From positions 124,001 to 188,000 of the forward strand of contig NZ_JAGMUL010000028.1 of NCBI RefSeq assembly GCF_019049285.1: a DNA stretch of 64,000 bases, read 5' to 3'. The translations under genes and the position numbers were made by a program. Source of the stretch: Streptomyces sp. AC550_RSS872 (GTDB taxonomy: Bacteria; Actinomycetota; Actinomycetes; Streptomycetales; Streptomycetaceae). Below the pieces are notes generated by a model. That model was not told the DNA's origin, did not search any database, and saw only the letters and a list, made by a program, of their open reading frames with translations. Position 1 is the stretch's first letter, and each line of letters starts with the position of its first letter. Below, piece by piece: positions 8,809 through 17,286 of the stretch.

Positions 8809-11800
8809 CTACCCGGCCACCTGAGCGGGCTCCTCCGGCTCGGCCTCCCCGACGAAAGTCCGCCACAACTGCGCATACCGCCCGCCCCGCGCCAGCAACT
8901 CCTCGTGCGTACCGTCCTCGGCGACCCGGCCGTGGGCCATGACGACCACCCGGTCCGCTCGGGCGGCCGTGGTGAGGCGGTGGGCGACGACGAGGGTCGT
9001 GCGGCGGCCGGCGACGCGGTCGGTGGCCTGGTTGACCTGGGCCTCCGTCGCCAGGTCGAGGGCGGCGGTCGCCTCGTCGAGGAGCAGGATGTCGGGGTCG
9101 ACCAGTTCGGCGCGGGCGAGGGCGATCAGCTGGCGCTGGCCGGCGGAGAGGTTGCGGCCGCGTTCGGCGACCTCGTGGAGGTAGCCGCCGTCGAGGGTGG
9201 CGATCATCTCGTGGGCGCCGACCGCGCGGGCCGCCGCCTCCACGTCCGCGTCGGTGGCGCCCGGCCGGCCGTAGGCGATGGCGTCGCGGACGGTGCCCGG
9301 GAAGAGGTACGCCTCCTGCGGGACGACCCCGAGGCGGTGGCGGTACGACGTGATGTCCAGGGCGCGCAGGTCCGTGCCGTCGACGGTGACACGGCCGCCG
9401 GTCGGGTCGTAGAAGCGTGCCACCAGCTTGACCAGGGTCGACTTGCCCGCACCCGTCTCGCCGACGAACGCGACCGTCTGTCCGGCCGGGATGCGCAGGT
9501 CGACTTGGCTCAGCGCCTCCTCGTCCGCCCCGTACGTGAAGTGCACGTCCTCGAACGCCACCTCGCCCCGCAGCGACAGCACCTCCAGCGGCTCCTCGGC
9601 CGCCTTCGTCGAGGTCGGCTCCTGGAGGAGTTCCTGGATGCGGCCGAGCGAGACCGTGGCCTGCTGGTAGCCGTCGAAGACCTGGGAGAGCTGCTGGACC
9701 GGGGCGAAGAACAGGTCGATGTAGAGCAGGTACGCCACCAGCGCGCCGGTCGTCAGCGTCGCCGCCTCGATCCGGGCCCCGCCCACGATGAGCACCGCCG
9801 CCGCGGCCCCCGACGACAGGAACTGCACGAACGGGAAGTAGACCGAGATCAGCCACTGCCCCCGGATGCGGGCCTGCCGGTAGCTGTCGCTGCGCTCGGC
9901 GAACCGCGCACCGCCGTCCCGCTCGCGCCGGAAGGCCTGCACGATCCGCAGCCCGGACACCGACTCCTGGAGGTCGGCGTTGACCAACGACACGCGTTCT
10001 CGGGCGAGTTCGTACGCCTTCACGCTCGCCCGGCGGAAGAAGTAGGTCGCGACGATCAGCGGCGGCAGCGTCGCGAAGACGACGAGCGCGAGCTGGAGGT
10101 CGAGGACCAGCAGGGCGACCATGATGCCGAAGAAGGTGACGACGGAGACGAAGGCGGTGACCAGGCCCGTCTGGAGGAAGGTCGACAGCGCGTCGACGTC
10201 CGTCGTCATCCGGGTCATGATCCGGCCGGTCAACTCCCGCTCGTAGTAGTCGAGTCCGAGCCGCTGGAGCTGGGCGAAGATCTTCAGCCGGAGGGAGTAC
10301 AGGACGCGCTCACCGGTCCGCCCGGTCATCCGCGTCTCGCCGATCTGCGCCACCCACTGGACGGTGACCGCGAGCAGCGCGAGCAGGGAGGCCGCCCAGA
10401 CCGCGCCGAGGGCGGCCTGGGTGACACCGGAGTCGATGCCGTGCCGGATCAGGACGGGGAGCAGGAGGCCCATGCCGGCGTCCATGGCCACCAGGCCGAG
10501 GCTGATCAGGAGCGGCAGCCCGAAGCCTCGGAGCAGCCGTTTCAGGCCGTACGACTCCTCCGGCCGGACGGCGCCGGCCTCGTCGATGTCGGGGGTGTCG
10601 GTCGCCGGGGGCAGCGCCTCCACCTGGGCGAGGAGCTCGGGGGTCGCCGGGGAGTCCGTCAGCGCCGGGTCCTTGGGCTCGCGGTCGCCGGTCCACAGCC
10701 TCGGGGTCACCCCGCGTTCGGCGTCGAACTCGGCGTCCAGTTCGTCCCGTACGGAGGTGTCGTCCTGGGGGCAGACGGGCTGGGCATGGCCGGGTGAGAC
10801 GCCGCCGAGTTCGTCGGGGTCGGTGAGGAGGCGGCGGTAGAGGGCGGACCGCTGCTGGAGTTCCTCGTGGGTGCCGATGTCGGCGAGGCGGCCGTCGTCG
10901 AGGACGGCGATGCGGTCGGCGAGGCCCAGGGTGGAGCGCCGGTGCGCGATCAGCAGCGTCGTCCGGCCCTCCATGACCTGTTTCAGTGCCTCGTGGATCT
11001 CGTGCTCGACGCGGGCGTCCACCGCCGAGGTCGCGTCGTCGAGGACGAGGAGGCGGGGGTCGGTGAGGATCGCGCGGGCGAGCGCGACGCGCTGACGCTG
11101 GCCGCCGGAGAGGGTGAGGCCGTGCTCGCCGACCGTGGTGTCGTAGCCCTCGGGCAGCTCGGCGATGAAGCGGTCCGCCTGGGCGGCGCGGGCGGCTGTG
11201 CGGATCTCCTCGTCGGTCGCGTCGGGGCGGCCGTACGCGATGTTGTTGCGGACCGTGTCGGAGAAGAGGAAGGAGTCCTCGGGCACCAGCCCGATCGCGG
11301 CCCGCAGCGAGTCGAAGGTCAGCTCGCGGACGTCGTGGCCGCCGACGAGGACGGCACCGCGGGTGGCGTCGTAGAAGCGCGGGAGGAGAAGGGAGACGGT
11401 GGACTTGCCGGAGCCGGAGGAGCCGACGACGGCGAGGGTCTCGCCGGGGCGGATCTCGAAGCTGAGGCCGTCGAGGACGGGGGCGGAGGAGTCGTCGTAG
11501 CCGAAGGACACGTCGTCGAACTCGACGGTCGCGGGCGCGTCGGCGGGCAGCGTCTTGGTGCCCTCCTTGATCGACGGCTCGGTGTCGATCAGCTCCAGGA
11601 CGCGCTCGGTGCCCGCCCGGGCCTGCTGTCCCACCGTGAGGATCATGGCGAGCATGCGCACCGGGCCGACCAGCTGAGCGAGGTAGGTGGAGAAGGCGAC
11701 GAACGTCCCCAGGGTGATGTGCCCGCGCACCGCCAGCCAGCCGCCGACCGCGAGCATGGCGACCTGCCCGAGCGCGGGGACGGCCTGGAGCGCCGGGGTG

Positions 11801-12543
11801 TACTTCGAGTTGAACCGGATGGTGCGCAGCCGCCCCGCGAAGAGCCGCCGGCTGACGTCCCTGAGCTTCCCGGTCTCCTGCTCCTCCTGCCCGAACCCCT
11901 TGACCACGCGTACGCCGCTGACGGCGCCGTCGACCACGCCCGCGACGGCGGCGGCCTGAGCCTGGGCGTACCAGGTGGAGGGGTGCAGCTTGGTCCGGCT
12001 GCGCTTGGCGATCCACCACAGGGCCGGGGCGACCGCGAGGGCGACCAGCGTGAGCGGCAGGGACAGCCACGCCATGACCACCAGGGATATCAGGAAGAGC
12101 GCGAAGTTCCCGATGGTCATCGGGAGCATGAAGAGCAGGCCCTGGATCAGCTGGAGGTCGCTGGTGGCCCGCCCGACGACCTGCCCGGTGGACAGCTCGT
12201 CCTGCCGTCGCCCGTCGAGCCGGGTGATCGTCCCGAACATGTCGGTGCGCAGATCGTGCTGGACGTCGAGGGCGAGGCGGCCGCCGTAGTAGCGGCGGAT
12301 GTAGGTGAGGACGTAGACGGCGAGCGCGGCGGCGATGAGCAGGCCGGCCCAGAGGGCCATGCCGCGGGTGTGGTCGCCGATCACGTCGTCGATGATCACC
12401 TTGGTGATCAGCGGGACGAGGGCCATGACGGCCATGCCGGCGAGGGAGGAGCCGAGGGCCAGGACGACGTCCTTGGGGTACCGCCACGCATACCCGGCCA
12501 GCCTGCGCGCCCAGCCCTTGGTCTCCCCCTGATGCGCTGCCAC
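8809..12543 (-). CDS. ABC exporter with two TMD-NBD modules in one chain and one degenerate ATP site
   Basis: This 1244-residue protein is a full-length type IV ABC exporter: TMD1 (about 20-310), NBD1, a charged linker (about 585-655), TMD2 (about 655-940) and NBD2. NBD1 has Walker A GSSGSGKST (about 374), signature LSGGQ (478) and Walker B LLVLDD, with Asp in place of the catalytic Glu. NBD2 has GETGAGKST, signature LSAGQ (about 1132) and a canonical LLLDE. The atypical Walker B and the atypical signature fall in the same composite ATP site, as in heterodimeric exporters. The start GTG at 12543 follows GGAGGG by seven bases; an in-frame codon at 12585 is the alternative. The substrate is unknown; drug, lipid or peptide export is typical. 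Confidence 0.92.
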   Translation of the reverse strand: MAAHQGETKGWARRLAGYAWRYPKDVVLALGSSLAGMAVMALVPLITKVIIDDVIGDHTRGMALWAGLLIAAALAVYVLTYIRRYYGGRLALDVQHDLRTDMFGTITRLDGRRQDELSTGQVVGRATSDLQLIQGLLFMLPMTIGNFALFLISLVVMAWLSLPLTLVALAVAPALWWIAKRSRTKLHPSTWYAQAQAAAVAGVVDGAVSGVRVVKGFGQEEQETGKLRDVSRRLFAGRLRTIRFNSKYTPALQAVPALGQVAMLAVGGWLAVRGHITLGTFVAFSTYLAQLVGPVRMLAMILTVGQQARAGTERVLELIDTEPSIKEGTKTLPADAPATVEFDDVSFGYDDSSAPVLDGLSFEIRPGETLAVVGSSGSGKSTVSLLLPRFYDATRGAVLVGGHDVRELTFDSLRAAIGLVPEDSFLFSDTVRNNIAYGRPDATDEEIRTAARAAQADRFIAELPEGYDTTVGEHGLTLSGGQRQRVALARAILTDPRLLVLDDATSAVDARVEHEIHEALKQVMEGRTTLLIAHRRSTLGLADRIAVLDDGRLADIGTHEELQQRSALYRRLLTDPDELGGVSPGHAQPVCPQDDTSVRDELDAEFDAERGVTPRLWTGDREPKDPALTDSPATPELLAQVEALPPATDTPDIDEAGAVRPEESYGLKRLLRGFGLPLLISLGLVAMDAGMGLLLPVLIRHGIDSGVTQAALGAVWAASLLALLAVTVQWVAQIGETRMTGRTGERVLYSLRLKIFAQLQRLGLDYYERELTGRIMTRMTTDVDALSTFLQTGLVTAFVSVVTFFGIMVALLVLDLQLALVVFATLPPLIVATYFFRRASVKAYELARERVSLVNADLQESVSGLRIVQAFRRERDGGARFAERSDSYRQARIRGQWLISVYFPFVQFLSSGAAAAVLIVGGARIEAATLTTGALVAYLLYIDLFFAPVQQLSQVFDGYQQATVSLGRIQELLQEPTSTKAAEEPLEVLSLRGEVAFEDVHFTYGADEEALSQVDLRIPAGQTVAFVGETGAGKSTLVKLVARFYDPTGGRVTVDGTDLRALDITSYRHRLGVVPQEAYLFPGTVRDAIAYGRPGATDADVEAAARAVGAHEMIATLDGGYLHEVAERGRNLSAGQRQLIALARAELVDPDILLLDEATAALDLATEAQVNQATDRVAGRRTTLVVAHRLTTAARADRVVVMAHGRVAEDGTHEELLARGGRYAQLWRTFVGEAEPEEPAQVAG

Positions 12544-12635
12544 GCGGGTGCCCTCCGTCCGTCCTGATCTGCCGGAAGACACCAACGCCGGTGAGCGCCG
12601 ATTTCATCCCGCCGCAATGAACGGGGGCGGTGCGC

Positions 12636-13694
12636 TCAGATCCGTACGCGCAGGCGGTAGAACCGGGTCGTCTGTACGGCGTTCTGGTTGTCGTCGCTGA
12701 CCAGCAGCACCTTCAGGCGACGATCGCCCGTACGGCCCGTGATCGCCATGCCCTCGATGTTGTCGAGGAGCGGGTTCGGCTGGGGCTGCTTGGCGGTCGC
12801 TCCCAGTGACGGGCAGTTCACGAGGTCGGCGAGCAGCGTCTTCTTGATCAGCCGTACCCCGTCCTGCCCGGTGAGGTTCTCGACCCCGCTCGTGTCCGTG
12901 GCATGGCGCGGGTCGGCCAGGTAGAGACGGACGGTGTTGCCGACGCCCGCGGTGAAGCCGCGTTCCAGGACGAGGAGGCGGCCGTCGGGGGTCGCCTGGA
13001 CCTCGGGGACGCCGAGGCCGGTGTCGGTGCGGTAGGCGTACTGGCGGCCGAGCTGGAAACCGCCGCCGTGGCCGCCCTTGGTCTTGCGCCAGGTCTGGAA
13101 GCGGACGATGTCCGTGCTGTCGCCGGAGAGGGCGTACTCCATCGAGGCCAGCAGGGTACGTCCGCCGGGGAGCAGGGTCAGGCCCTCGAAGGTGCCGTTG
13201 GAGACGGCGCGGCCGGCCGGGGCGACCTTCAGGGCGTCCGGCACGGGGGGGCGGTCGAGGATCCGGCCGTCGCGGGAGTAGCGGCGTACGGAGGGCTCGG
13301 TCTCGGAGGAGATCAGCCGGGTGCCGTCCCGGTCGACGACGAGTCCCTCGGAGTCGAGGGCTGCGCCGCTCTCGTCGGCGAGCGGGACGACGGCCTTCGG
13401 CGCGAGCGTCTTCCCGTCCAGGCCGAACAGGGCCGAACGGTCGGAGACGGCCGCGAGCGAGCCGTCGCGGTCCACGGCGAGGGCGGAGAAGTTGCCGACG
13501 AAGGTGCCGTCGTACGTCGTCTTGTCGAGCGCGTCGGAGAAGCGGTCGATGGAGACGGAGGGCGAACAGGCGTGGCTGTCCGGCGTGGTGGCGGCATTGG
13601 TGTCGGCGTGGGCGTTCGCGGGGCCGGCGGCGGTCAGGCAGGTGGCCGTCGCCAGGCCGGCGACGGCGGTGGCGAGTACGGTTCTCAGGCGCAT
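12636..13694 (-). CDS. Secreted protein of the phytase-like esterase family
   Basis: From the ATG at 13694 the product has 352 residues, with a Sec signal (MRLRTVLATAVAGLATATCL, cleavage near ANAHA). The mature part resembles a beta-propeller of the esterase-like activity of phytase family, with FSALAVDRDGSLAAVSDRS, LDSEGLVVDRDGTRLISSE, FEGLTLLPGGRTLLASME and, near the C-terminus, LLDNIEGMAITGR. Members are secreted or periplasmic; true phytase activity has been shown for few. In-frame GTG codons at 13721 and 13703 are alternative starts. None of the candidates has a clear ribosome site, so the start is uncertain. Confidence 0.8.
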   Translation of the reverse strand: MRLRTVLATAVAGLATATCLTAAGPANAHADTNAATTPDSHACSPSVSIDRFSDALDKTTYDGTFVGNFSALAVDRDGSLAAVSDRSALFGLDGKTLAPKAVVPLADESGAALDSEGLVVDRDGTRLISSETEPSVRRYSRDGRILDRPPVPDALKVAPAGRAVSNGTFEGLTLLPGGRTLLASMEYALSGDSTDIVRFQTWRKTKGGHGGGFQLGRQYAYRTDTGLGVPEVQATPDGRLLVLERGFTAGVGNTVRLYLADPRHATDTSGVENLTGQDGVRLIKKTLLADLVNCPSLGATAKQPQPNPLLDNIEGMAITGRTGDRRLKVLLVSDDNQNAVQTTRFYRLRVRI

Positions 13695-13765
13695 GGAGGT
13701 CACGGGGTTCACGGGGGTCACCGTAGGGCGGGTGGGTGACGCGAGGTAGGACGCCTCGTTAAGGC

Positions 13766-14653
13766 TCAGCTCGCGGCCAGGTCCTTGTGGATGACCTTGG
13801 CGACGCCCTGGATGGTCGTGATGCCGTGGTTCATGGTGCTGTTGCCATGGGTCAGCACAGTGATCACATAGTCATGGCCCCGCCCCTTGAAGGCGCCGAC
13901 GCTGTGCACCCGCCAGCCCTGGGTGGCGCGTTGCAGCCAGCCGTTCTTGACGGCGACGGTGACGCCGGACGGCACTCCGTACGGGGTGCCCCAGCGCTGC
14001 GAGGAGACGACCTGGCCCATCAGCTTCAGGATGTAGGCGCGGGAGTTGTCGCTGAGTATGGCGTTCTTGGCCGTGACGAGCTTCAGCAGCTTCTGCTCGT
14101 CGGTGACGGTGATCTGGGTCAGCCCCCAGTAGCCGTTCGCACCGGGCTTGGTCTGGGTCATGCCGGCGGCACTGAGGAACCCCTTGATCTTCGTCAGGCC
14201 GAGCTGCTTCCAGAGCGTGCTGGTCGCGGCGTTGTCCGACTTGGTGATCATGGCCTTGGCGAGGGAGGTCTCACGGTCGGTGAGGTACCGGTTGTGCTTC
14301 TTCGCGTCCCACAGCAGCGCGGCGAGCACGGTGACCTTGACGACGCTGGCGGAGTCGAAGGCGCTGGAAGCCCTGAGCGCACAGGTGGTGTTGGTGGAAC
14401 GGTCGTACAGGCCGACCGCGATGGTCCCCTTGCGGTTGGCCAGGGCCGCGGTGATGTCCTTCTTCAGCTTGGCGGCGAGTCCGGCCTTGGCGGACGTACA
14501 GCTGACGGTGGGGGCAGGGGCCGCCGCGGCGGGGGTGGCACCGGCTATGGACGCCATGACGACACCCACGCCCACGCCGACCGCGACGCCCGCTCTCGCG
14601 CGTCCGGAAACGCGCCCTGCCTTCTCGCTCTTGCTCGTTCTCCCGTGGGTCAT
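13766..14653 (-). CDS. Secreted class A beta-lactamase-like serine hydrolase
   Basis: This 295-residue protein is preceded by AGAGGGAC. A signal region (about residues 15-52) precedes a class A beta-lactamase/DD-peptidase fold. The SxxK motif is SVVK in DSASVVKVTVLAALLW, the SDN motif is in MITKSDNAATSTLWKQLG, and a KNG triad replaces the usual KTG in VAVKNGWLQ. No clear Omega-loop glutamate (ExxLN) is visible, so a true penicillin-hydrolysing activity is doubtful; a peptidoglycan-related or orphan hydrolase is equally possible. It is transcribed away from the nucleotidyltransferase remnant that lies head-to-head with it. Confidence 0.82.
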   Translation of the reverse strand: MTHGRTSKSEKAGRVSGRARAGVAVGVGVGVVMASIAGATPAAAAPAPTVSCTSAKAGLAAKLKKDITAALANRKGTIAVGLYDRSTNTTCALRASSAFDSASVVKVTVLAALLWDAKKHNRYLTDRETSLAKAMITKSDNAATSTLWKQLGLTKIKGFLSAAGMTQTKPGANGYWGLTQITVTDEQKLLKLVTAKNAILSDNSRAYILKLMGQVVSSQRWGTPYGVPSGVTVAVKNGWLQRATQGWRVHSVGAFKGRGHDYVITVLTHGNSTMNHGITTIQGVAKVIHKDLAAS

Positions 14654-14702
14654 GTCCCTCTGACCAACGAGCGCGCATGAAAGGTTGTACGGATGATGAC
14701 CG

Positions 14703-15020
14703 CTGACGGCGGACTTTTCGGTCCTGTCCTTGCTCCGGAAGGCGCGGGCCGACATCTGGATCGGCGACATCCGGATCGGCGGCGGCTGGGGCGTCGACGC
14801 CCTGGTCGACGAGCAGACCCGCGACCATCGTGACCTGGACCTGATGCACCGGCAGGAGCAGGAGCCCGCAGTCCTGTCGGCGCTCGCGGAGGCGGGCTTC
14901 GTGGAGACCCTGGACCGGCGTCCGGTCCGGTTCGTGGTCACGGCTCCGGACGCCCGGGAGATCGGTCTCCACCCGCTGGTCCTCACCGAGGACGGCTCAG
15001 CGGGCCAGGCCCCGTCCTGA
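14703..15020 (+). pseudogene. Truncated nucleotidyltransferase (aminoglycoside/lincosamide ANT-like) remnant
   Basis: The reading frame encodes IGGGWGVDALVDEQTRDHRDLDL, which is the active-site segment of the LinA/ANT(2'')-type nucleotidyltransferases (GGWGVDAL, then DxDL metal ligands), followed by ALAEAGF and IGLHPLVLTEDGS. It then stops at 15020, where intact proteins of the family (recalled as roughly 170-190 residues) continue. There is no ATG or GTG at the expected start. The frame opens after a TGA at 14697 and offers only CTG (14703) or an internal TTG (14730). The gene looks dead or at least C-terminally truncated. Intact relatives adenylylate aminoglycosides or lincosamides. Confidence 0.55.
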
Positions 15021-15107
15021 TCCTGGTCCGACGGCCGGGCCCCTCGGCGAGGAGAAGCCCGGCCCTGTCCCGGTCCCTGTCCCGGTGCTTCGTACCGGTC
15101 CGCGGGT

Positions 15108-15503
15108 CTACGACTTGATGTAGATCGAGTTGATCGGCGTCAGGTCCTGGTCGATGTACCAGCCCGGCCCCATCTTGTCCCCGCAACCCGTTCCGTTGCC
15201 GCCCGTGCACATCTGCACGGTCCAGCCGTCGGTCTGGTTGTTGAAGACGCGGTGCTTCCCGTACTGGTTGTAGAGCTTGTGGACGCCCGCGCTCCAGTAG
15301 GTGTGGGACGGCTTGTTGTTGTTCCAGCTCGGGCCCGGATAGATGCACACCGCCCCGGAGGGACAGCCGTAGCGGGTCGCCGCCGCCTGGACGCCGTCCG
15401 CGCCGGAGGCGGCTGCCGCGGCCGGTCCGGCGCCGGCCAGCAGCCCGGCCCCGAGGGCGACCGCGGCGGTCCCGCCCGCCAGAGCCATCCTGAACTTGCG
15501 CAT
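15108..15503 (-). CDS. Small secreted protein resembling peptidase inhibitor family I36
   Basis: This 131-residue exported protein follows GGGGAGG by six bases. The signal peptide is MRKFRMALAGGTAAVALGAG with an Ala-rich cleavage region. The mature part has CPSGAVCIYPGPSWNNNKPS, then YNQYGKHRVFNNQTDGWTV and three more cysteines (MCTGGNGTGCGDK). The C-x5-C and WNN pattern resembles the Streptomyces SMI/I36 peptidase-inhibitor family, small crystallin-like proteins that block metalloproteinases. Inhibitory activity is inferred only. It is the last gene on the minus strand after the winged-helix regulator. Confidence 0.7.
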   Translation of the reverse strand: MRKFRMALAGGTAAVALGAGLLAGAGPAAAAASGADGVQAAATRYGCPSGAVCIYPGPSWNNNKPSHTYWSAGVHKLYNQYGKHRVFNNQTDGWTVQMCTGGNGTGCGDKMGPGWYIDQDLTPINSIYIKS

Positions 15504-15603
15504 GTGTTGCCTCCCCGTAGTGGCTTGCCCGCAGCCGCGACCGCGACTGCGCCTGCACCAGCAGCCTCGCCCGGACGTCACCTGCGCGCACGACCCTTTG
15601 GCT

Positions 15604-16596
15604 TCAGCCAAAGCGACCGCCCAGCAACCGCCGCCCCAACGGTGTCGCCGCATACAGAACGTGCTTGCCGTCCCGATGGCTGGACAGCAGCCCGGTCTCG
15701 CGGAGCACCGTCAACTGCTGGCTGGCGCTGGGCAGCGAGATACCGACCTTCGCGGCCAGTTGGGAGGTGGAGCCCCAGGCACGCGCGGCCGCCTCCTGGA
15801 GCAGGGCGGCCCTGGTGGAGCCCAGCAGCCTGGACAGTTCAGCCTGTCCGGCAGCGGACACCAGGGGCGCCGACTTCTCCACCGGGTAGACCAGTACCGG
15901 TCGCAGCGAGCGGTCCACCAGGGTGATCGGGCGTCGCCAGCAGAAGTACGAGGGGATCAGCAGCAGGCCCCGTCCTTCGAGGTACAGGTCCCGGTCGACC
16001 GGGTAGTCGACCTCCAGGACGGGCGACTGCCATCGCGCCATCGGGCGGAACGTGTTCAGCAAGCCCGCGATCCCGTCCGTGAGCAGGGCCTGGGAACGCC
16101 GGCTCACATCCGCGCGTACCGCCGTCTCCATCGCCTCCCATACGGGGGCGACGAACGCTTCGTGGTAGACCCGCAGCAACCCGCCGAGCAGCACCATGAC
16201 CTCCCGCTCGCCACGTGCCAGCGCCGGCCCCGCGAAGGGCGTGCGCCCGCCCGCCGCCACGAGCCCGATCTCGTGGTTCAGCTGTCGGCGCGGCGTCGCC
16301 AACACCCGGTCGATTCCGTCCTCCAGGGCATGGTCCTGCCGCTCGCCGCTCGGCGTGAGAAAGTCCGGGAAGTACTCGGCGTACGGCACCAGACTGCCCA
16401 ACGCCCGGACCGACCGCCCAGGCACTCCCCCGCGCCGCAGCCCGTCCCGGACCTTGCGCCGCCACAGGTCGAAGGCCTGCGGCCCCTCCCGGGTCTGCAA
16501 TCGGCAGACACTACAGATGATCTCCCAGAGCGGGTCCGGCCTGTCGGCGATCCGTAAGCACTCCAGATCCCGGCTGGTGAAATGGATTCGCAACAA
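15604..16596 (-). CDS. ArsR-like winged-helix regulator carrying a TTA (bldA) codon
   Basis: This 330-residue protein starts at the TTG at 16596 after CGGGGGAAAA; the opening MLRIHFTSRDLECLRIAD fits the common form of this actinomycete family. A GTG at 16644 is the alternative. Residues 1-235 form an unassigned sensor region. The C-terminal 90 residues are an ArsR-type winged helix, with STSQLAAKVGISLPSASQQL and a LSSHRDGKHVLYAAT wing. Codon 14 is TTA (16555-16557), so translation should need the bldA leucyl-tRNA. Targets are unknown. The stop lies 100 bases upstream of the small secreted-protein gene, so the two may be cotranscribed. Confidence 0.85.
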   Translation of the reverse strand: MLRIHFTSRDLECLRIADRPDPLWEIICSVCRLQTREGPQAFDLWRRKVRDGLRRGGVPGRSVRALGSLVPYAEYFPDFLTPSGERQDHALEDGIDRVLATPRRQLNHEIGLVAAGGRTPFAGPALARGEREVMVLLGGLLRVYHEAFVAPVWEAMETAVRADVSRRSQALLTDGIAGLLNTFRPMARWQSPVLEVDYPVDRDLYLEGRGLLLIPSYFCWRRPITLVDRSLRPVLVYPVEKSAPLVSAAGQAELSRLLGSTRAALLQEAAARAWGSTSQLAAKVGISLPSASQQLTVLRETGLLSSHRDGKHVLYAATPLGRRLLGGRFG

Positions 16597-16701
16597 TTTT
16601 CCCCCGAATGCCGCGAAGACATCAATTCGTCTCTCAGTCTGCACGAGGGAGGCGGCGCTCGGGCGGCGCGCCGGCCGACTGTCCGAATGACGGGTTCGAT
16701 G

Positions 16702-17037
16702 TCAGCCATCGCCATCTCGGCCGACCTGCCCGGGCTTTGCGCCGGCCTCAGACGTGCTGGGCGGCCTGGAGAATCGCGCGCCGCGGCTCTTCGCGATGCG
16801 CCGGACGCCGGTCAGCGCCTCGCCCATCCGGGCCGCCAGGAACCGGAGCTGCGCGGGCGTCGCCCGGCGGTCGGCGAGCATGTCGGCCGCGTGCTCGATG
16901 AGTTCGTCGGCCATGGCGAGCTGAACGCTCTCGACGGTGTCGGCCAGGCGGGAGACAGGGCCGGTGCCGTCCCCTACGACGTAGCAGGGCTTGCCCTCGG
17001 TCCCGGCCCACGGCAACAGGCGTACGTCTGACGTCAC
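16702..17037 (-). CDS. Conserved hypothetical protein, translationally coupled
   Basis: This 111-residue cytoplasmic protein starts at the GTG at 17037, whose GTGA overlaps the stop of the upstream small gene. It opens VTSDVRLLPWAGTEGKPCYV, followed by VGDGTGPVSRLADTVESVQL and two predicted helices (ELIEHAADMLADRRATPAQL, then RFLAARMGEAL). The basic, Gly-rich tail is probably disordered. I do not recognise a named domain, though similar short helical proteins are frequent in Streptomyces. It lies between the TTA-containing regulator and the TetR gene. Confidence 0.6.
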   Translation of the reverse strand: MTSDVRLLPWAGTEGKPCYVVGDGTGPVSRLADTVESVQLAMADELIEHAADMLADRRATPAQLRFLAARMGEALTGVRRIAKSRGARFSRPPSTSEAGAKPGQVGRDGDG

Positions 17038-17165
17038 TTGGCGCCCCCTACGATCAACGCGGGCAGGCCGAGCGACCCGATGCCGACACCGAGCACGACG
17101 CCCGGAGGCGGCGTCGGCGTCGGCCAAGGCCGAGAACCGACGTGATGGACGGTCGGCCCTTCCAC
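17034..17165 (-). CDS. Possible 43-residue membrane peptide coupled to the downstream gene
   Basis: From a GTG at 17165 the frame encodes 43 residues ending in GVVLGVGIGSLGLPALIVGG-AK, one membrane-spanning segment after a Pro-rich stretch (SRPWPTPTPPPG). It ends in a GTGA overlap with the next gene, which supports real translation. The start is unsure: no good ribosome site precedes the GTG, and the residues just upstream (CFKQEHTPTVEGPTVHHVGS) also look protein-like, as though the true start codon was lost by mutation. Function unknown. Confidence 0.35.
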   Translation of the reverse strand: MEGPTVHHVGSRPWPTPTPPPGVVLGVGIGSLGLPALIVGGAK

Positions 17166-17286
17166 GGTCGGGGTGTGCTCCTGCTTGAAGCACTGGCCCG
17201 ACAGCTGGACCCAACGAGACGGGACTGCCGTTTCGGTGACTGCCACAGACCGGGCACCGTCGGAACGCCGACGAGCGACGCCTGGC

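Noticed and set aside
10867..12567. Long open frame (566 codons) on the plus strand opposite the ABC exporter
   Set aside because: It is antisense to unmistakable ATPase and membrane domains and its product is low-complexity Asp/Glu/Gly/Val sequence, the usual shadow of high-GC coding DNA.
13766..14653. Naming the serine hydrolase a functional beta-lactamase
   Set aside because: SxxK and SDN are present, but the KTG motif is KNG and no ExxLN loop is evident, so only the fold is claimed.
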